From the NCBI GenBank assembly GCA_023512835.1, contig CM042084.1:48779609-48843608 (forward strand): DNA of 64,000 nucleotides, written 5' to 3'. The position numbers were made by a program, and so were the translations under genes. The notes under the pieces were generated by a model. That model saw only the letters and a list, made by a program, of their open reading frames with translations. It made no database searches and was not told where the DNA came from. This document shows positions 44,301 to 56,085 of the stretch, piece by piece. Position 1 is the first letter of the stretch, and every line of letters starts with the position of its first letter. The stretch is from Taxillus chinensis (lineage: Eukaryota > Streptophyta > Magnoliopsida > Santalales > Loranthaceae).

Positions 44301-45900
44301 TTCTGTTCTGGTTCCGACTTCTTTTAGTCGATCCTCACGGTCGGTGACAGTGATAGCAGGATGGTGGATTTTGGTCTTGCTGTGGTTGTGTATGGTACCG
44401 CATTTGTTGTTTTGAGTTACTCCTTGGACTCCGTTGGGCGTCTTGTTGACTGTGACCGAATTGGTGGAGAGCAAACTTCATCCTGCTGTAGTTGTGTCCT
44501 GGATTGTAAGTCATCTTGAGTTCCCTTTGGCATTGGTTAGGTTCTGTTGTTGCGTGTATCGCTATAGAGTGAGGCGGTTTCGGCTATGATGCAGTCTTCT
44601 TTGTGGTGATATCCCTGTGTGGGACTGTGATTGTGGTTTGCATAATGCTTTTCTCTTGTTTGTTTGTGTTTCCTTGTGACCTCTTTGTGTTTGCTGTCCG
44701 GGTAAGGTCTACATATGGAGTGTGGCTGCGTTGTAAATTGTTGGTGTCCGTTGACATCAAATCTCAGTGGTATCATTGTTAGGTATTTTACATTGTGGAG
44801 TGTTGGTCCTATTGTGACACGAGTAGGCGTCTAACGCCGAGTACCCTGCTATGTCGATGTAGTGACTTCTCGTTCAATCATATGACTTCTAGCAACTGGA
44901 TACTTCATGCATAGGCTTATGGTGTTGGCCTTGTTCGGTTGTCGGGGTCTTAGCGACTCTGTGGGAGGTTTCTCGACCTCACTGTTGTCAGACTTGCTCA
45001 CATGAGTTGTTGTCAGCACGCTAATTGGCCAAGCTCTAGTTCTGGTTGTGCTCCTGGGTGTTATGTGTTGCTTTGATCTTCTCGTGATGTTTACTACTTG
45101 ATTTCTCTTTTCGGGGACGAAAAGTCCAAAGGTGGGAAGGTTGTGAGGACACTCCCGTGGATGAGTTTGTATGATGTTGGTGAATGGGCAGTGGAACGTT
45201 AAACGTGTAGTAGTGTTTTGTTTGTGAGTTGTTCCTTGTGGTGGTGTTTATGATGTGAGTTGCTCTGTGACCTATGTGATCTGTTAAACGTGTTGGTGAT
45301 GGGCGTATATGTCTTATACCGTCGTGACGTGAATACTTGTGACATGTCTTAGGTGAGGAGAACAAGGGTTGTTTGTGAGATTAGAATATGTGTTTCCCTA
45401 TCATTGCTTTGTGTTGTATTGGGTCCGTGGGTACGTGCCTTCATGTGTGTTATTGTGTGATATCTTCATTCGCGGGTATGTGAATGGTTGTGGACGATGT
45501 GCATCAGCATGTGCATTATGGAAAGTGTAGTCTTTTCACGGACGACACGTCCTATGGAGGAAATATGGAAACGCGAATCCATGATGTGTGAGCAACACCC
45601 AGAGTTGTTCGAGGACGAACAATCTTAAGGGTGGAGGGGTGGTCGTTGGTTGGTGTATTTGTATTGTCTTTTAGACATGTGTTCATATTTGTGATGTGTT
45701 TTGAGATGTGTATTTGTGCCATGCGGATATGTGTTATATGCATTATTGTGGTCATGGATTATGGTGGTACTTTGTTATGTGTTGTTATGTGCTGTGTGCG
45801 ATATATGACCCATTTGGGTGTTGTGGCTTGCCGAGTGGCAAATGGGTAGCTTGTGTTTGTTTTCCTCGTATGTCATTTCTTTTCGAGGACGAAAAGTCTT
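41397..45900 (+). other. Interior of the gene-less element, no convincing coding
   Basis: The strand is strikingly rich in G and T and has only short open frames. A stretch at 42180-42350 reads like a decayed coiled-coil Gag fragment in one frame, but no family motif can be named. Near the 3' end three related segments with CGAGGACGAA/CGGGGACGAA followed by a purine tract occur at about 45114, 45609 and 45882. The CGAGGACGAA stretch is typical of the Pol C-terminus/3' end in Tekay-type elements, which suggests the origin of this deletion derivative. Confidence 0.6.
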
Positions 45901-45913
45901 AAGGGGGAGAGGA
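45901..45913 (+). other. Polypurine tract
   Basis: AAGGGGGAGAGGA directly before the TG of the 3' LTR; it primes plus-strand DNA synthesis in LTR elements. Confidence 0.85.
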
Positions 45914-47989
45914 TGTAATGACCCGTGTGTAACCCGTGTGTAAGAAGTTAACCACAAACACCTTGGATGTTAGTGCATGTAAGGACCCGTACCTCGAGTT
46001 AGTCACGCTTTGCCTTCGAGTAGTTTTTCTAGATTTTGACCTAGTAAATGGACTCCAATGAATTCACGTGCAAAAGGAAAGATGCTTAGAATGATGTCCT
46101 CTATCTACCACAGAAGTTTCAGGCCAAACTGACGTGTATGTGAGGTGCACGTGATATGGGTCCAATTCACGTGCAAGTGTGGTTGTCTTCTAAATGATGC
46201 AAGGAGGCTAGGGGTGAAGTTTGAGAGCATTTGGAGTACATATGGAGTTGCACGTGAATTGGGGAATTCACGTGCAAATTGGGCGTGCACCATATTTTTT
46301 CATGGTTCCCTTAGTTTTGACATTCCAATGATCTTTCTCCAAAGGACCATGTTGAAATTCTGAGTATTTTGGCCTATATGGGTGCGGAAAGGTGCTAACT
46401 TGTGTGATCAAAACTACGTCGTTTTGATCCTGGGATTCACTTAATCAAAACTACGTCGTTTTGATGTTGTGTTGTCTATATAAGGAGGAGAAGCCTCTCT
46501 GTTTTAGGGTTAGGGTTTGTTGCTCCACCAGCTGTCGCAGGGAGAGAGAGAGAGGGAAGGAGAGCTCCTGGTTGCTTGCCGGGCGTCTTGCGTGGGTGGT
46601 CGGAGTCTCGTGGGTGGACGGCGTTCGGCGTGGGAACGGACTATTCTTTGTGTTGTTGCGTCTTACTTGAGGTAGGGGTTCTGTTCTTCCTTAATCAAAA
46701 CTACGTCGTTTTGATGTTGTGTTGTCTATATAAGGAGGAGAAGCCTCTCTGTTTTAGGGTTAGGGTTTGTTGCTCCACCAGCTGTCGCAGGGAGAGAGAG
46801 AGAGGGAAGGAGAGCTCTGGTTGCTGCCGGGCGTCTTGCGTGGGTGGTCGGAGTCTCGTGGGTGGACGGCGTTCGGCGTGGGAACAGACTATTGCTGTGT
46901 TGTTGCGTCTTACTTGAGGTAGGGGTTCTGTTCTTCCTAAATCCTCCTCTGTCCTAGGGTTCTAAGGCAGATTATGGGTTATATCTGTTATATATACATA
47001 TGTAATCCATATAGGTGTGATCTCCTATATGGATGTTGGCCTTCAATGGCATTTTGGTGCGATTTTGTTGTTGGGTGGTCAGTGCACGTTACATGTTCGA
47101 TGAAATGCCTGTGTGAATATTGCTGTGTATATATGCCCAGTACATGTTTGATAATATGCCTGTGTGGCTGGACTTGTGATTTGGTGTATGTATGCATGCT
47201 GGGTGTTTGTTCTATTGCCTGAATGGCTGGGTTTGTGCACTTGTGAACGGGTGCACACCAAGTGTTTGGTTTTATACTTGAGTGACTGTGGTGTATGTTG
47301 TGTGCATGACTGTGGTATCCGGTTAAATCACTTGGCCTGAAGAGGCGGTTAAATCACTTGGCCTGAAGAGGCGGTTAAATAACTTGGCCTGAAGAGGCGG
47401 TTAAATCACTTGGCCTGAAGAGGCGGTTAAATAACTTGGCCTGAAGAGGCGGTTAAATCACTTGTGGTTAAAGTGTTAGCCTGTGTGGCAGTGGAAGATT
47501 GTAAATTGTTGATGTGGTTGTTATTATGTCTGTTGAAATTATTGTATCACGACACTGCACTTGTACACTTGGCATGTAGCCGCTAGGAACATGGGAAGGG
47601 TTGGGGAGACTTGATCCCTACTGAGCTGTGGTTGCTCACCCCTCCTACTGTGTTTGCTTGTTTTCCAGGGACTTACAGGCGTTAGGTGGATACACCAAGG
47701 TGGAAGACCATCTTCATTTTATTGTTTAGTTCAGTAATGTAATTTTATAATCTATGTAACCCCAAGGGGGGAAATGTAATAAGGGATTGAATTGTAGTAA
47801 AGAACCTGGTTGGTTTATGAACCTTTGATGTTTGAAATTAAATAAAGATGTGGCTTGTTTGATGTTTGATTTATGGTAATTGTTAGTCTTGTTTGTGTGG
47901 CATCCAGTAATCCAATCCCGTTGCCCTCCGTGTGGGTAAAGGGGAGTCACGAACCGGTTTCCTCGGGTTGGAAAATCCGGGGCGTGACA
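45914..47989 (+). repeat. 3' LTR of the gene-less element
   Basis: 2076 bases, longer than the 5' LTR because of a 250-base tandem duplication around the promoter. The 26-base minisatellite has about five and a half units (47321-47462). Confidence 0.92.
46443..46942 (+). repeat. 250-base tandem duplication including the LTR promoter
   Basis: AATCAAAACTACGTCG begins at 46443 and again at 46693. Each copy contains one palindrome, TATATAAG (46477 and 46727), the telobox-like stretch, GA run and the following 180 bases. The LTR thus has two promoters in tandem. Confidence 0.92.
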
Positions 47990-48607
47990 TCGAGTCTCAG
48001 CTGCGAGGCTTCGAGGCTGAGTTGGACTACGAGTCTACGAGGCTGGGAGCTTCGAGTGAGTGCTGCGAGTGCAGGCTTGAATGTGAGTGCTGTGAGCGCA
48101 GGCTTGGACTACGAGGCTGAGATTGCGAGCTTCGAGGCTGGGAGCTTCGAGTCTCAGTTGCGAGGCTTCGAGGCTGACTGCGAGTCTGTGCTACAGGGCT
48201 TCGAGGCTGGGTTGGACTACGAGTCTACGAGGCTGGGAGCTTCGAGTCTCACACTGCGAGGCTTCGAGGCCGAGTTGGACTACGAGTCTACGAGGCCGGG
48301 AGCTTCGAGTGAGTGCTGCGAGTGTAGGCTTGAATGTGAGTGCTGCGAGCGCAGGCTTGGACTACGTGGCTTCGATAAATTCGCCTGAACTATTTCTTGG
48401 GCATTGACCGTCTTTCCGCACATTTGACTTTCCATGTCTAAGACTTTTTTAAGTCATAACTTCTTTGTGTCAAGTCGGATTTGGGCATGGTCAAGTGCGT
48501 TGGTTTCCAAATTTAGTCCTCTATCCTTTGTTTTTGACCTTGGGGCATTTTGAGATCTTTCATTTTTTGGCCGTGATCCTGGCCCGGTCAAAATGGGGTC
48601 TAACAGA
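47990..48607 (-). repeat. Tat-like LTR fragment
   Basis: It contains GAGGCTTCGAG and CTACGAGTCTACGAGG repeats, then TTGACCGTCTTT, TCATAACTTCTT and TCAAAATGGGGTCTAACA at the end, in the same order as the Ogre-like LTRs of this window but clearly diverged. The left part is missing. It was the target of the TCGAG insertion: 39566-39587 is its continuation. Confidence 0.75.
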
Positions 48608-48627
48608 TGGACCAAGTCTGTGATTGT

Positions 48628-50263
48628 TAGATTGGTTGTTTTCCTTTATATCTTTTATTCTCATGGACCAAATGGAATAAAAGGCTTAAACCTTTCTTAA
48701 GATGGACCGAGTGTAAGATTGGTGGGTAATGATCACTATGAATATGGAATTAATTAAATTGTTTAATAACAAGTACCATAACCAGAATACTATAGGGCAT
48801 TGGGTGGTGAAGTTGTGACCCTAAAACCTTAAAATTGCTATCTATCTCCAATTTGTGCTGAAGTTTCTACAGATTGTTTTTGTTTTTCTAGATTTAGTGC
48901 TTTGCATGATTCAGTATTTAGAACTCAATTCAAAACAAACATCATTTGTTCGGACATAAAATAAGACTTGTTAGCTTAGTGCTTGTCGCTTGATAAGCAT
49001 TAGCTACCTCCTTGTGGGTTCGACAATCGAAGTTTAAATACACCACTTTATTACTTGACCATTGCACTTGCTGCAAAACCTATCAACTCAATTTAATTAG
49101 GTCATCTCTCATTTGACCAATAGCATTTCGACATAGCCATCTTATCTAGTAATCTCACAGATAAATGGAGTAATTTAAGACTCCGATGTGTCGAACCTCA
49201 GAGAATTTCTATTAAATGGTGTCAAATAGACAAGCACAGGCAAGTGCTAGTTATGCCTAAGAACTAATTTGTTTTGCAATTTCTGTTTTTTAATTTAAAT
49301 TAAAATTGATAAAAGAAATCAACAATGGAGATTCCTAGGGTAGCAATTTCACCTCCCAAGCATTATACTTTGACTTTGACATATGGTTTCACATTCCATC
49401 TCTTAATTCTAAAGGATATTGATTAATACCCATTTCCTTACATTTGGTCCATGACAAGGAAATTAAGGATTCCCAAAACCACTTGGTCCATGAGAATTGG
49501 GATAATCGAAGGTATCAATCCTCCAATTGTCTAAACACTTGGTCCGTGCTTTAGCTAAATGAATCAAATAATTTCTTTTTCCACCCCGGACTAGGGCTAA
49601 GATAATCCGATCATGCATGAATCATATAACATTGTATTCAAAATTAATTTAAATATCAAAGAATTGTTCCATCCTCATAACCATGTGAAAATCATCATAC
49701 AATATAATGGGGCCTACATTGCTCCCCTAAGAAAACAGATTACCCCATAATCATGTTCAAAAACATCATCTAAAAATGTAAAAACATCCTTGACGAAATA
49801 CAAAATTGAGATAGAGAAATCTTTAATGCCCTCCTGGAATTAGACTCAAGAAATGTCCAAAACTCTTACTATGGTTCCGCCCTCTCGATCCTTGTCTCTC
49901 TTCAGCCGTCGTCCCCACTCAGAAACCCTACTCTAACCTTTGTATTTTCTGCCTCTAAATGACAAAGCTGCCCTTCTGGACTTGGTTGGACTTGGCTGGC
50001 TTGCTCTAATGGCCCAATCATTAAACTTTTTGAGTAAACCCAAGGTAATGGGGGACTAGGGTGCCCATACCTCTTCTCCATGGCCCAACTACATAAAACC
50101 TGCAAAGAAACTTTAAAACAAAACCAAAAACACACTTTACCCAAAAAGAAAATAAAATACCAAAGTAGGTAAAGACAAGCAACAAGGGTCACAAAAAGGT
50201 ATCAAATATATCTAAAACAAGGGAAAAATATACCATAAATGTCTATATAAAATTCACTCATCA
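48628..50263. mobile_element. Unclassified solo LTR-like insertion, target duplication ATTGT
   Basis: ATTGT lies at 48623-48627 and 50264-50268. The insert has ends TAGATTGG and ACTCATCA (minus strand TGATGAGTG...). Flanks on both sides (GGACCAAGTCTGTG and ATTACACACT) align with the uninterrupted Tekay-like LTR at about 4370-4400, which supports the boundaries. It contains TTGGTCCATG in several copies and CCTTGTGGGTTCGACAATC, a stretch resembling LTR ends of some gypsy families. No coding region. Confidence 0.6.
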
Positions 50264-50507
50264 ATTGTATTACACACTATTTGTCATATGATGTTTGTAT
50301 AACTATTTGACATATTGTATTATGCACGTCGATGTATGGGAAAGTACAGGATTACCCTTGATGTATGACTGTATAGGGTTGCATATTTGAGACAAGACCA
50401 GCGATGCGGTCTCTATTGGTGCTAGTCACCTACCCCTTGACCCTTCGGGGCGGGCAAGGGGAAGTCATGTTCATGGTTCCGGGTACCCTAGAATTCGGGG
50501 CGTGACA
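50264..50507 (+). repeat. 3' end of Tekay-like LTR
   Basis: It matches the inner end of the LTR at 4139-6426 and ends GGGGCGTGACA. The rest of this LTR was displaced by the insertions to its left. Confidence 0.8.
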
Positions 50508-50510
50508 AGT

Positions 50511-50522
50511 TGATATCAGAGT
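50511..50522 (+). other. Decayed primer-binding site
   Basis: TGATATCAGAGT, two mismatches to TGGTATCAGAGC, three bases from the LTR end. Confidence 0.75.
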
Positions 50523-50934
50523 ATGGTCTAGCGGACCTAGGTTAGTGAGGGGTGGTTAATTGATTCCCTGTGACTTGGAAAACTGTAGGCAGGGTACCTG
50601 ATCAATGCAGTCCTTACATATATTCTAGGTTATGTTGGTGTCAGTTAGATCATCCAAGGAGCATATGTGAGGATGTATTTCTAGTGGTATGATTGTGTGC
50701 ATATAGGGCACTAGATTGTCTTTGTGTGTGATGTGATTGCATTTGGTGCCTGAATGGCACATGGCCGTGACATCCAGGACTTGATTTTGTGTGCCCTGAG
50801 GGGTGACATGATGCTATATGCATGGTTGTGGACCTACGGGTCCTGTGTTGAGAACCTACGGGTTGGTTTGTGCCTTTGATGGATGTTTGTGCTAGAAGTG
50901 CTAGTGTTGATTGTTTGTTGTTGTGGCTAGTGTG

Positions 50935-51511
50935 ATGGCAACACCGAGGAGAGTTGTCTGAGGCCAGGGCCCGGCAGAGGAGCCCACAATAGAATCGTGG
51001 CACCAGGGGCAGCAGAGTCTGCAGCAAAGTTCACCGGCTCCCGTTGTGGCACCTGACTTGGCTCAGGTGTTGCTTCAGTTACAAGAGGCCATGTAGGGTA
51101 TGTAGGGCTCAATGAGTGAGATGACTAGGGAGGTGGATGAGCTGAAGAGGCAGCAGCAGTCTCAGCAGCTGCCATCGCAACCTTCGCAATGAGAGGCGAG
51201 GGAGGTGCAGGATGTGCACCAACAAGAGGTCATGACAGAGCCAGCACGATGAGGGGTGGACTAGGCTACACAGTTTTTGAAACACACACCCAGGACTTTT
51301 GAGAATGGTTCACAACCAGAGGCAGCCGAGGACTACATTAGGTGTATAGAGGACATCTTTGAGATGATTGTGGTGCCAGATGAGGAGCGGGTGTGAGTGG
51401 CAACGCACTATCTATTGGGTATCCCACGTAGGTGGTGGGAGTCCATTAGAGCTGTCCATGGGAGTCAGATGAGCTGGAGAGAATTTATGGAGCACTTCTT
51501 TGGGGAGTATT
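50935..51511 (+). pseudogene. Gypsy (Tekay-like) Gag fragment
   Basis: ATG at 50935 reads MATPRRVV. Later the retrotransposon Gag domain is recognisable: AAEDYIRCIEDIFEMIVVPDEE, THYLLGIPRRWWESI and SWREFMEHFFGEYL. Stops occur in the N-terminal linker and after DEERV. The domain is cut at 51511 by the SIRE-like LTR (target sequence GTATT). The same fragment is at 61791-62365 and, inverted and shorter, at 3507-3705. Confidence 0.85.
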
Positions 51512-53582
51512 TGTTGGAAATATAGGATTTGATGAAGTTGCCAAATTATAGTCTAAGTCTAGAGACTCGAAGAACCGAGGGTCGTAGGGTGGAAGAGTCG
51601 TAGTTCGTAGAAGTAAAACCGTCACACGGACACGATTGGTGGGAGGCTCGCAGACTCGTAGGGTCCTGGAGACTCAAGGCGAAACAAAGGATGTAACATT
51701 GTGACTCGTAGATCCAGGGTCGAAGGTCGTAGAGTCATAGTACGGAAAAGAGAGCGTTACGCAAGCGTCAATAAGTTCGGAGACTTGTAGAGTGGAAGAA
51801 TTCTTAAGACTAGTAACCAAAACTAAATGACTCGTAGACTCGCGGCCCGTAGAATTGTAGAGTCCCCAAAAATACTTAAGTCAATTAACGAACTTAAACT
51901 CGCCACTAGACTCGGAGACTCATAGAGTCGTAGAGTCGAAGCCTTAGAACACCGTTAAGAAAACAGGACTCGTAGACTCGTAGATCAAAAATCGCAGAGT
52001 CAAAGCCTTCGAACATTGTTACGAAAACCGGACTCGTAGACTCGTAGATTGAAAGTCATAGAGTCGAAGCCGTCGAACACCGTTAAGAAAACTAGACCAG
52101 GTAGACTTGTAGGTTGAAGGTCGAAGAGTCGATGCTATAAAGACCGGCAAACAAATGAAATCGGAACTCAAGGGTCGTAGAGTCATAGACTCGTAGACTC
52201 AAGGGACAAAGTCACTATAGAGAAATTGCCACACTTCCAGACTCGGAGATCGATGGCCGAGAGTTGTAGCTAAAAGGTCGTAGCCATACGAAACTCAATT
52301 TATGAGCCTCTATGAAAGACTAAGGAAGAAAAGCGAAGCTTAAGACTCGTAGAGTCGAAGATTTTCAGATCACTTAGTCAAATATAGTAAACCGAGAGAC
52401 CCGAAGGTCATAGACCCAGAGCTAGGGTCGAAGACTCGTAGTCGTAATAACAGATAGATTAGACGGACTACGAAGAAGTCACTCTAAGCGTCATTCGAAG
52501 AGTCGCAGACTCGTAGAGTCATAGACTCGTAGAGTCGTAGACTTTAGTTAACGGAGTGACACAAAAGACTAATCCATCCTCAACTCTAGCCTCATCCTAA
52601 ACTCTAGCCTCACGGACCGAAGATATGAGTCGTAGACTCGCAGAAACACTACAAAGCCTGAAGCAAATCTTTGCAACTTCTAACAGGTTCTAACTGAAAT
52701 CTTCGAGTCACCGAACCTACGATGCATCTACCTCCAAGGCAGACTTACAACTCTAAACACAACCACTTAGCGATATCGTCAGCTAGGGTTTGTACAAAGA
52801 AGTCCGGACCGTCCTGGAGCAGTTGAGCGTATTAATGACACATTAATTGCTGCCAACTACCATCCACGGATGAACGGCCAAGATCGACTGCATGCCAAAT
52901 ACGCAATATGGGCATCTGATCTGCAAATCAAAGCGGATCAACCCATCCCCTGACATTCCGCATTTTCATTGGGGGGAAGTCAGTCTGTCGGGATGGACAT
53001 CATGGAGCATGAGCACTTTAATCTTAAAAATATATCTCTCACGCACTTAACGACAAAATCAAGAGTTTAACCTCTCTCTCAAAAGAAGGAAACACACAGA
53101 ACACAAGAAAATGGTTCTGACACACTTAAAAAAAATAATCCCTTGCAGAACAAAAAAAAAGAGGTGAGTTCCAACAATGATAGAGAGAAAGACTCTGAGA
53201 GAAAGCGGAGAAGTGTTGTGCGCCGTGTTGAATTGAGAACAAGAGCAATCTATCTGATCATTCACGAACCTTGTTACTCATCAAAGATCTAGCCCTTCAT
53301 TAAGTCTTGATCTTTGTGTTGTTTGTTTTCCACACTTCAATCTATCATAAACCACCTCTTTCACAACTGAGATCTGTTGAGAAAACAGCATTTACTCTTA
53401 TCTCAGTTTTGTCTGATAGTTCATCATCACTTACATTATCCTCACAATACTACTGTCTTCTTCTCTATAAATACTTCCATCATAGTCATCTGTAGAGAAA
53501 TCCATAAACCAGCTAACAGTCTATCTTCCACACACGAATAAAGTCTATTCACCCCCCCTCTAGACTCACTTTGGGACCTACA
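51512..53582 (+). repeat. SIRE-like 5' LTR
   Basis: 2071 bases, TGTTGGAAATATAGG to GGGACCTACA. The first 1.1 kb is full of GACTC and GAGTC words (e.g. GACTCGTAGAGTC), many of them inverted repeats. TATAAATA at 53466-53473 is the probable promoter, about 115 bases before the LTR end. Confidence 0.9.
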
Positions 53583-53584
53583 AT

Positions 53585-53596
53585 TAGTATCAGAGC
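53585..53596 (+). other. Primer-binding site (one mismatch)
   Basis: TAGTATCAGAGC, two bases after the LTR; the inverted copy at 1950 has the perfect TGGTATCAGAGC. Confidence 0.85.
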
Positions 53597-53623
53597 TGTT
53601 CTACAACTCCGTAGAGATCCCTT

Positions 53624-56085
53624 ATGGCCGACATGGATTCCAGCAGTGCAGCTCTAGTTCCCGAGCAAGCTCCAGTTCCTGTTGAGGAACTTGAGGCCAG
53701 TCGTGTTCCAGAGGAAGGAGCGACTGGAGACCAGGAGCAGGAAGAACCGAGTACAAGTAGCAACAAGAAAGAACAAGAAGACTTCTATGATGTTTTGCCT
53801 GGCTCATCCTCCCAAGTACCTATGTGCACACCTGCTCGTTTTTCCAAATGAAAAGCAAGGATGAGAGCACACCTAGACATGCTCGACACGTATCTCTGTG
53901 AAACAATAAAGAACGGACCTTTCACTTCTAAGATTATGCAGAGAGATCGGTTAATGACAAAAGACCCAGGATAGTTGGTCTAAGGTGGAGCAGAGAAAGT
54001 AAAGCTCGGCTTCAAGGCAAAAGCTATACTTTTCCTCGCACTCGATGATGACATGTTCACGGATGTGCAGGATCTTGAGACTGCGAAAGAGGTATGGGAC
54101 AAGCTCTGTCTCATCTACGAAGGAGACGAGCAAATACAGGACAACAAGATCTCCATGCTCAAACAAGAGTATGAAGCCTTCAGATGTGAACCAAAGGAGT
54201 CATTAGACAGTATCTATAAACGGTTCATAGGTCTGATTCAACAGATGAAGACTTACAACGTTGAGATCTCTCAGAAGGACAAGAATAACAAATTTCTAAG
54301 ATCTCTACCCTTGAGACTGCTGATAAAGACATCAGCCATCCGTCACCTAAGGAATGGAAGACTTGTGCCTTGGAAGCATTATATGAGGACTTCAAGACGT
54401 TTGAAATGCAAAAAGAAGAGCTTGAGCCATTTGAGAACCCTTCCAAGAAAAAGGAGAAGTCCGTTTGCCTTTAAGGCTGCTACTGAACCCCGGGAACCAT
54501 CTTCAGAAGAGGAAGAAGATGAAGCTGATGAACTTGTTTCACACAGTGCCTCAGATGAAGAAGTGGCATTTCTGATCAAGAAACTGTTGAAGAGAAGGGG
54601 GAACTATAGGAGAAAAGCAAGGCAGTCGTCCTCATCCTTCTCTAAGGGAAAGGATAAGGAGAAGTTGCAATGCTACCACTGCAACAAGCCCGGCCACTTC
54701 GCTACCGACTGTTACAAGCTGAAGAGGGAGAAAAAGGAGGCAGTTGAAAGAGAAGAAGAAGACCATAGGCTCCTCGAATAAAAAGGATGACAAGAGGAAG
54801 AAGGATCTTGTCACAAATAAGTTCAACAGTGAAACTGAGGAGGAAGAAGAATCTTCTGATGAGGAGAAGAAAGAAAAAGGTCTCATCTGCTTCATGGCTG
54901 ACCATTCACCTCCCCTCAAGGTAAGAACTTATGAACAACTCTACATTGAATATGAAGATACCTATAGAGCTCTTAGAGAAATACAGGAACAATTTCTTCC
55001 TATGAAAGCTGACAAAGAAAGATACTATTCTAAATTGGAACAGCTTTCATGTGAATATAGTGACTCTATAGATGATTATGAAAGAACAGAGAGAAGATTA
55101 AGAGTTGAAGTGAGTGAGATGAGAAGCACACACGATGATCTTTTGGACAAAGCTGGACAACTAAAAATGGCTAATAAAGACATTGATAGGCTTGAAAAGG
55201 AACTAGCTGAAACCAAAGCTGAACTGGAGAAAGAAAAACAAAATAGTAAAAAGTGGCAAGACTCTGCTGAGATTGGAGCCCACTTTAGGACCACTCCAGA
55301 TGTTAAAGGTCTAGTAGCCTTAAGTCTAGGTTTCTCTGAAGACCAAATAGCCAAGGCCCAGACTTACCCTGTACAAACCAAGTGTCTTGCTGGCTTTGTT
55401 CTCTTTGGCGGTGTGCCCGTTGATTGTGGAAAGGAGGTATCAATGGCTGTTGCTAGTTCATCCAAACCAGTAACACCCAAACTCAAAGACCTGGGTACTG
55501 TTACATCTCAGGACAGTGATGCAATAGTTGCCAAGATAGAACTGAAAGCTGAACCTTCAGTCAACCTGTCCTCTACATCCCAATGCAAGGGTAAGGGTGT
55601 AGTTATCTCAGAGACAAAACCAAGTAGACACACTACTATTGAGACTGGTTCATCCAGCAAGGCTGCTGCCTTCCAGCCTAAGTTTGTCTCTGATGGTAGA
55701 GTTAAGAACGGTCTAGGATATGTGAGAAAACATAGGAAACCTCTTAACACTCCAGCAAAACCCTTGAGAAAGAGTGTTTAACCCAAACTTGTTAAATGCC
55801 CCATCTTTTGTGAAGTTGGACACCTCTCCTATTAGTGCAGATTCTACCCTGAGTATCTAAGGAAGGAGATTGCCACGGAAATCAGGGTAAACCTTAAACA
55901 GCTGAATTTCTCTAAAAATCTGCAGTGCAACATCTGCTCTGATAGGAAGAAACTAATCAGGCACACACAGGCTACCCATTCAAAAGACTTAAAGACCAAG
56001 CCTGTGAAGAAATCTGTCAAACCTGTGCCTACTAAGGCTGCCAAAGATAACAATAAGGAAGGAAAATGTGCAGAAAATCTGAAGA
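53624..56085 (+). pseudogene. SIRE-like long Gag
   Basis: ATG at 53624 (MADMDSSSAALVPEQ). A stop replaces Trp after RFSK near 53849 and more stops lie before 54000. The Gag core (ETAKEVWDKLCLIYEG, ESLDSIYKRFIGLI) is in frame from 54053. From about 54350 to 54470 the frame is shifted and then restored. A zinc knuckle CYHCNKPGHFATDC is at 54671-54712. A shift near 54745 leads to a 345-codon stretch (54744-55781) with acidic repeats, a coiled coil (KDIDRLEKELAETKAELEKE) and a Ser/Thr-rich tail. A further Lys-rich part continues to 56085. A long Gag with coiled coil is typical of SIRE elements. Confidence 0.85.

Larger units (their letters stand above)
39588..47989 (+). mobile_element. Complete gypsy-type element without recognisable genes (8.4 kb), target duplication TCGAG
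   Basis: Two LTRs start TGTAATGACCCGTGTG and end GGGGCGTGACA; TCGAG flanks the unit at 39583-39587 and 47990-47994. A perfect initiator-Met primer site follows the 5' LTR and a polypurine tract precedes the 3' LTR. The 4.5-kb interior has no identifiable Gag or Pol, so it is a LARD-type passive element that would depend on proteins from a related element. The LTR family is the same as the solo LTRs at 6493, 37157 and 57017. Confidence 0.93.
51512..56085 (+). mobile_element. SIRE-like Ty1/copia element, truncated after Gag
   Basis: 5' LTR, primer site and a long gag are present; Pol and the 3' LTR are absent because the sequence changes abruptly to a gypsy LTR near 56086. The insertion lies in a gypsy gag, preceded by GTATT (51507-51511). 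Confidence 0.88.

Noticed and set aside
49902..50192. 96-codon open frame repeated at 60754 as a conserved gene
   Set aside because: Its conservation is explained by the large direct repeat; it has no domain and lies inside an LTR-like insertion.
50650..51112. Minus-strand 125-codon frame as a gene
   Set aside because: It is antisense to the Tekay-like leader and gag, whose sense reading shows a clear Gag domain.
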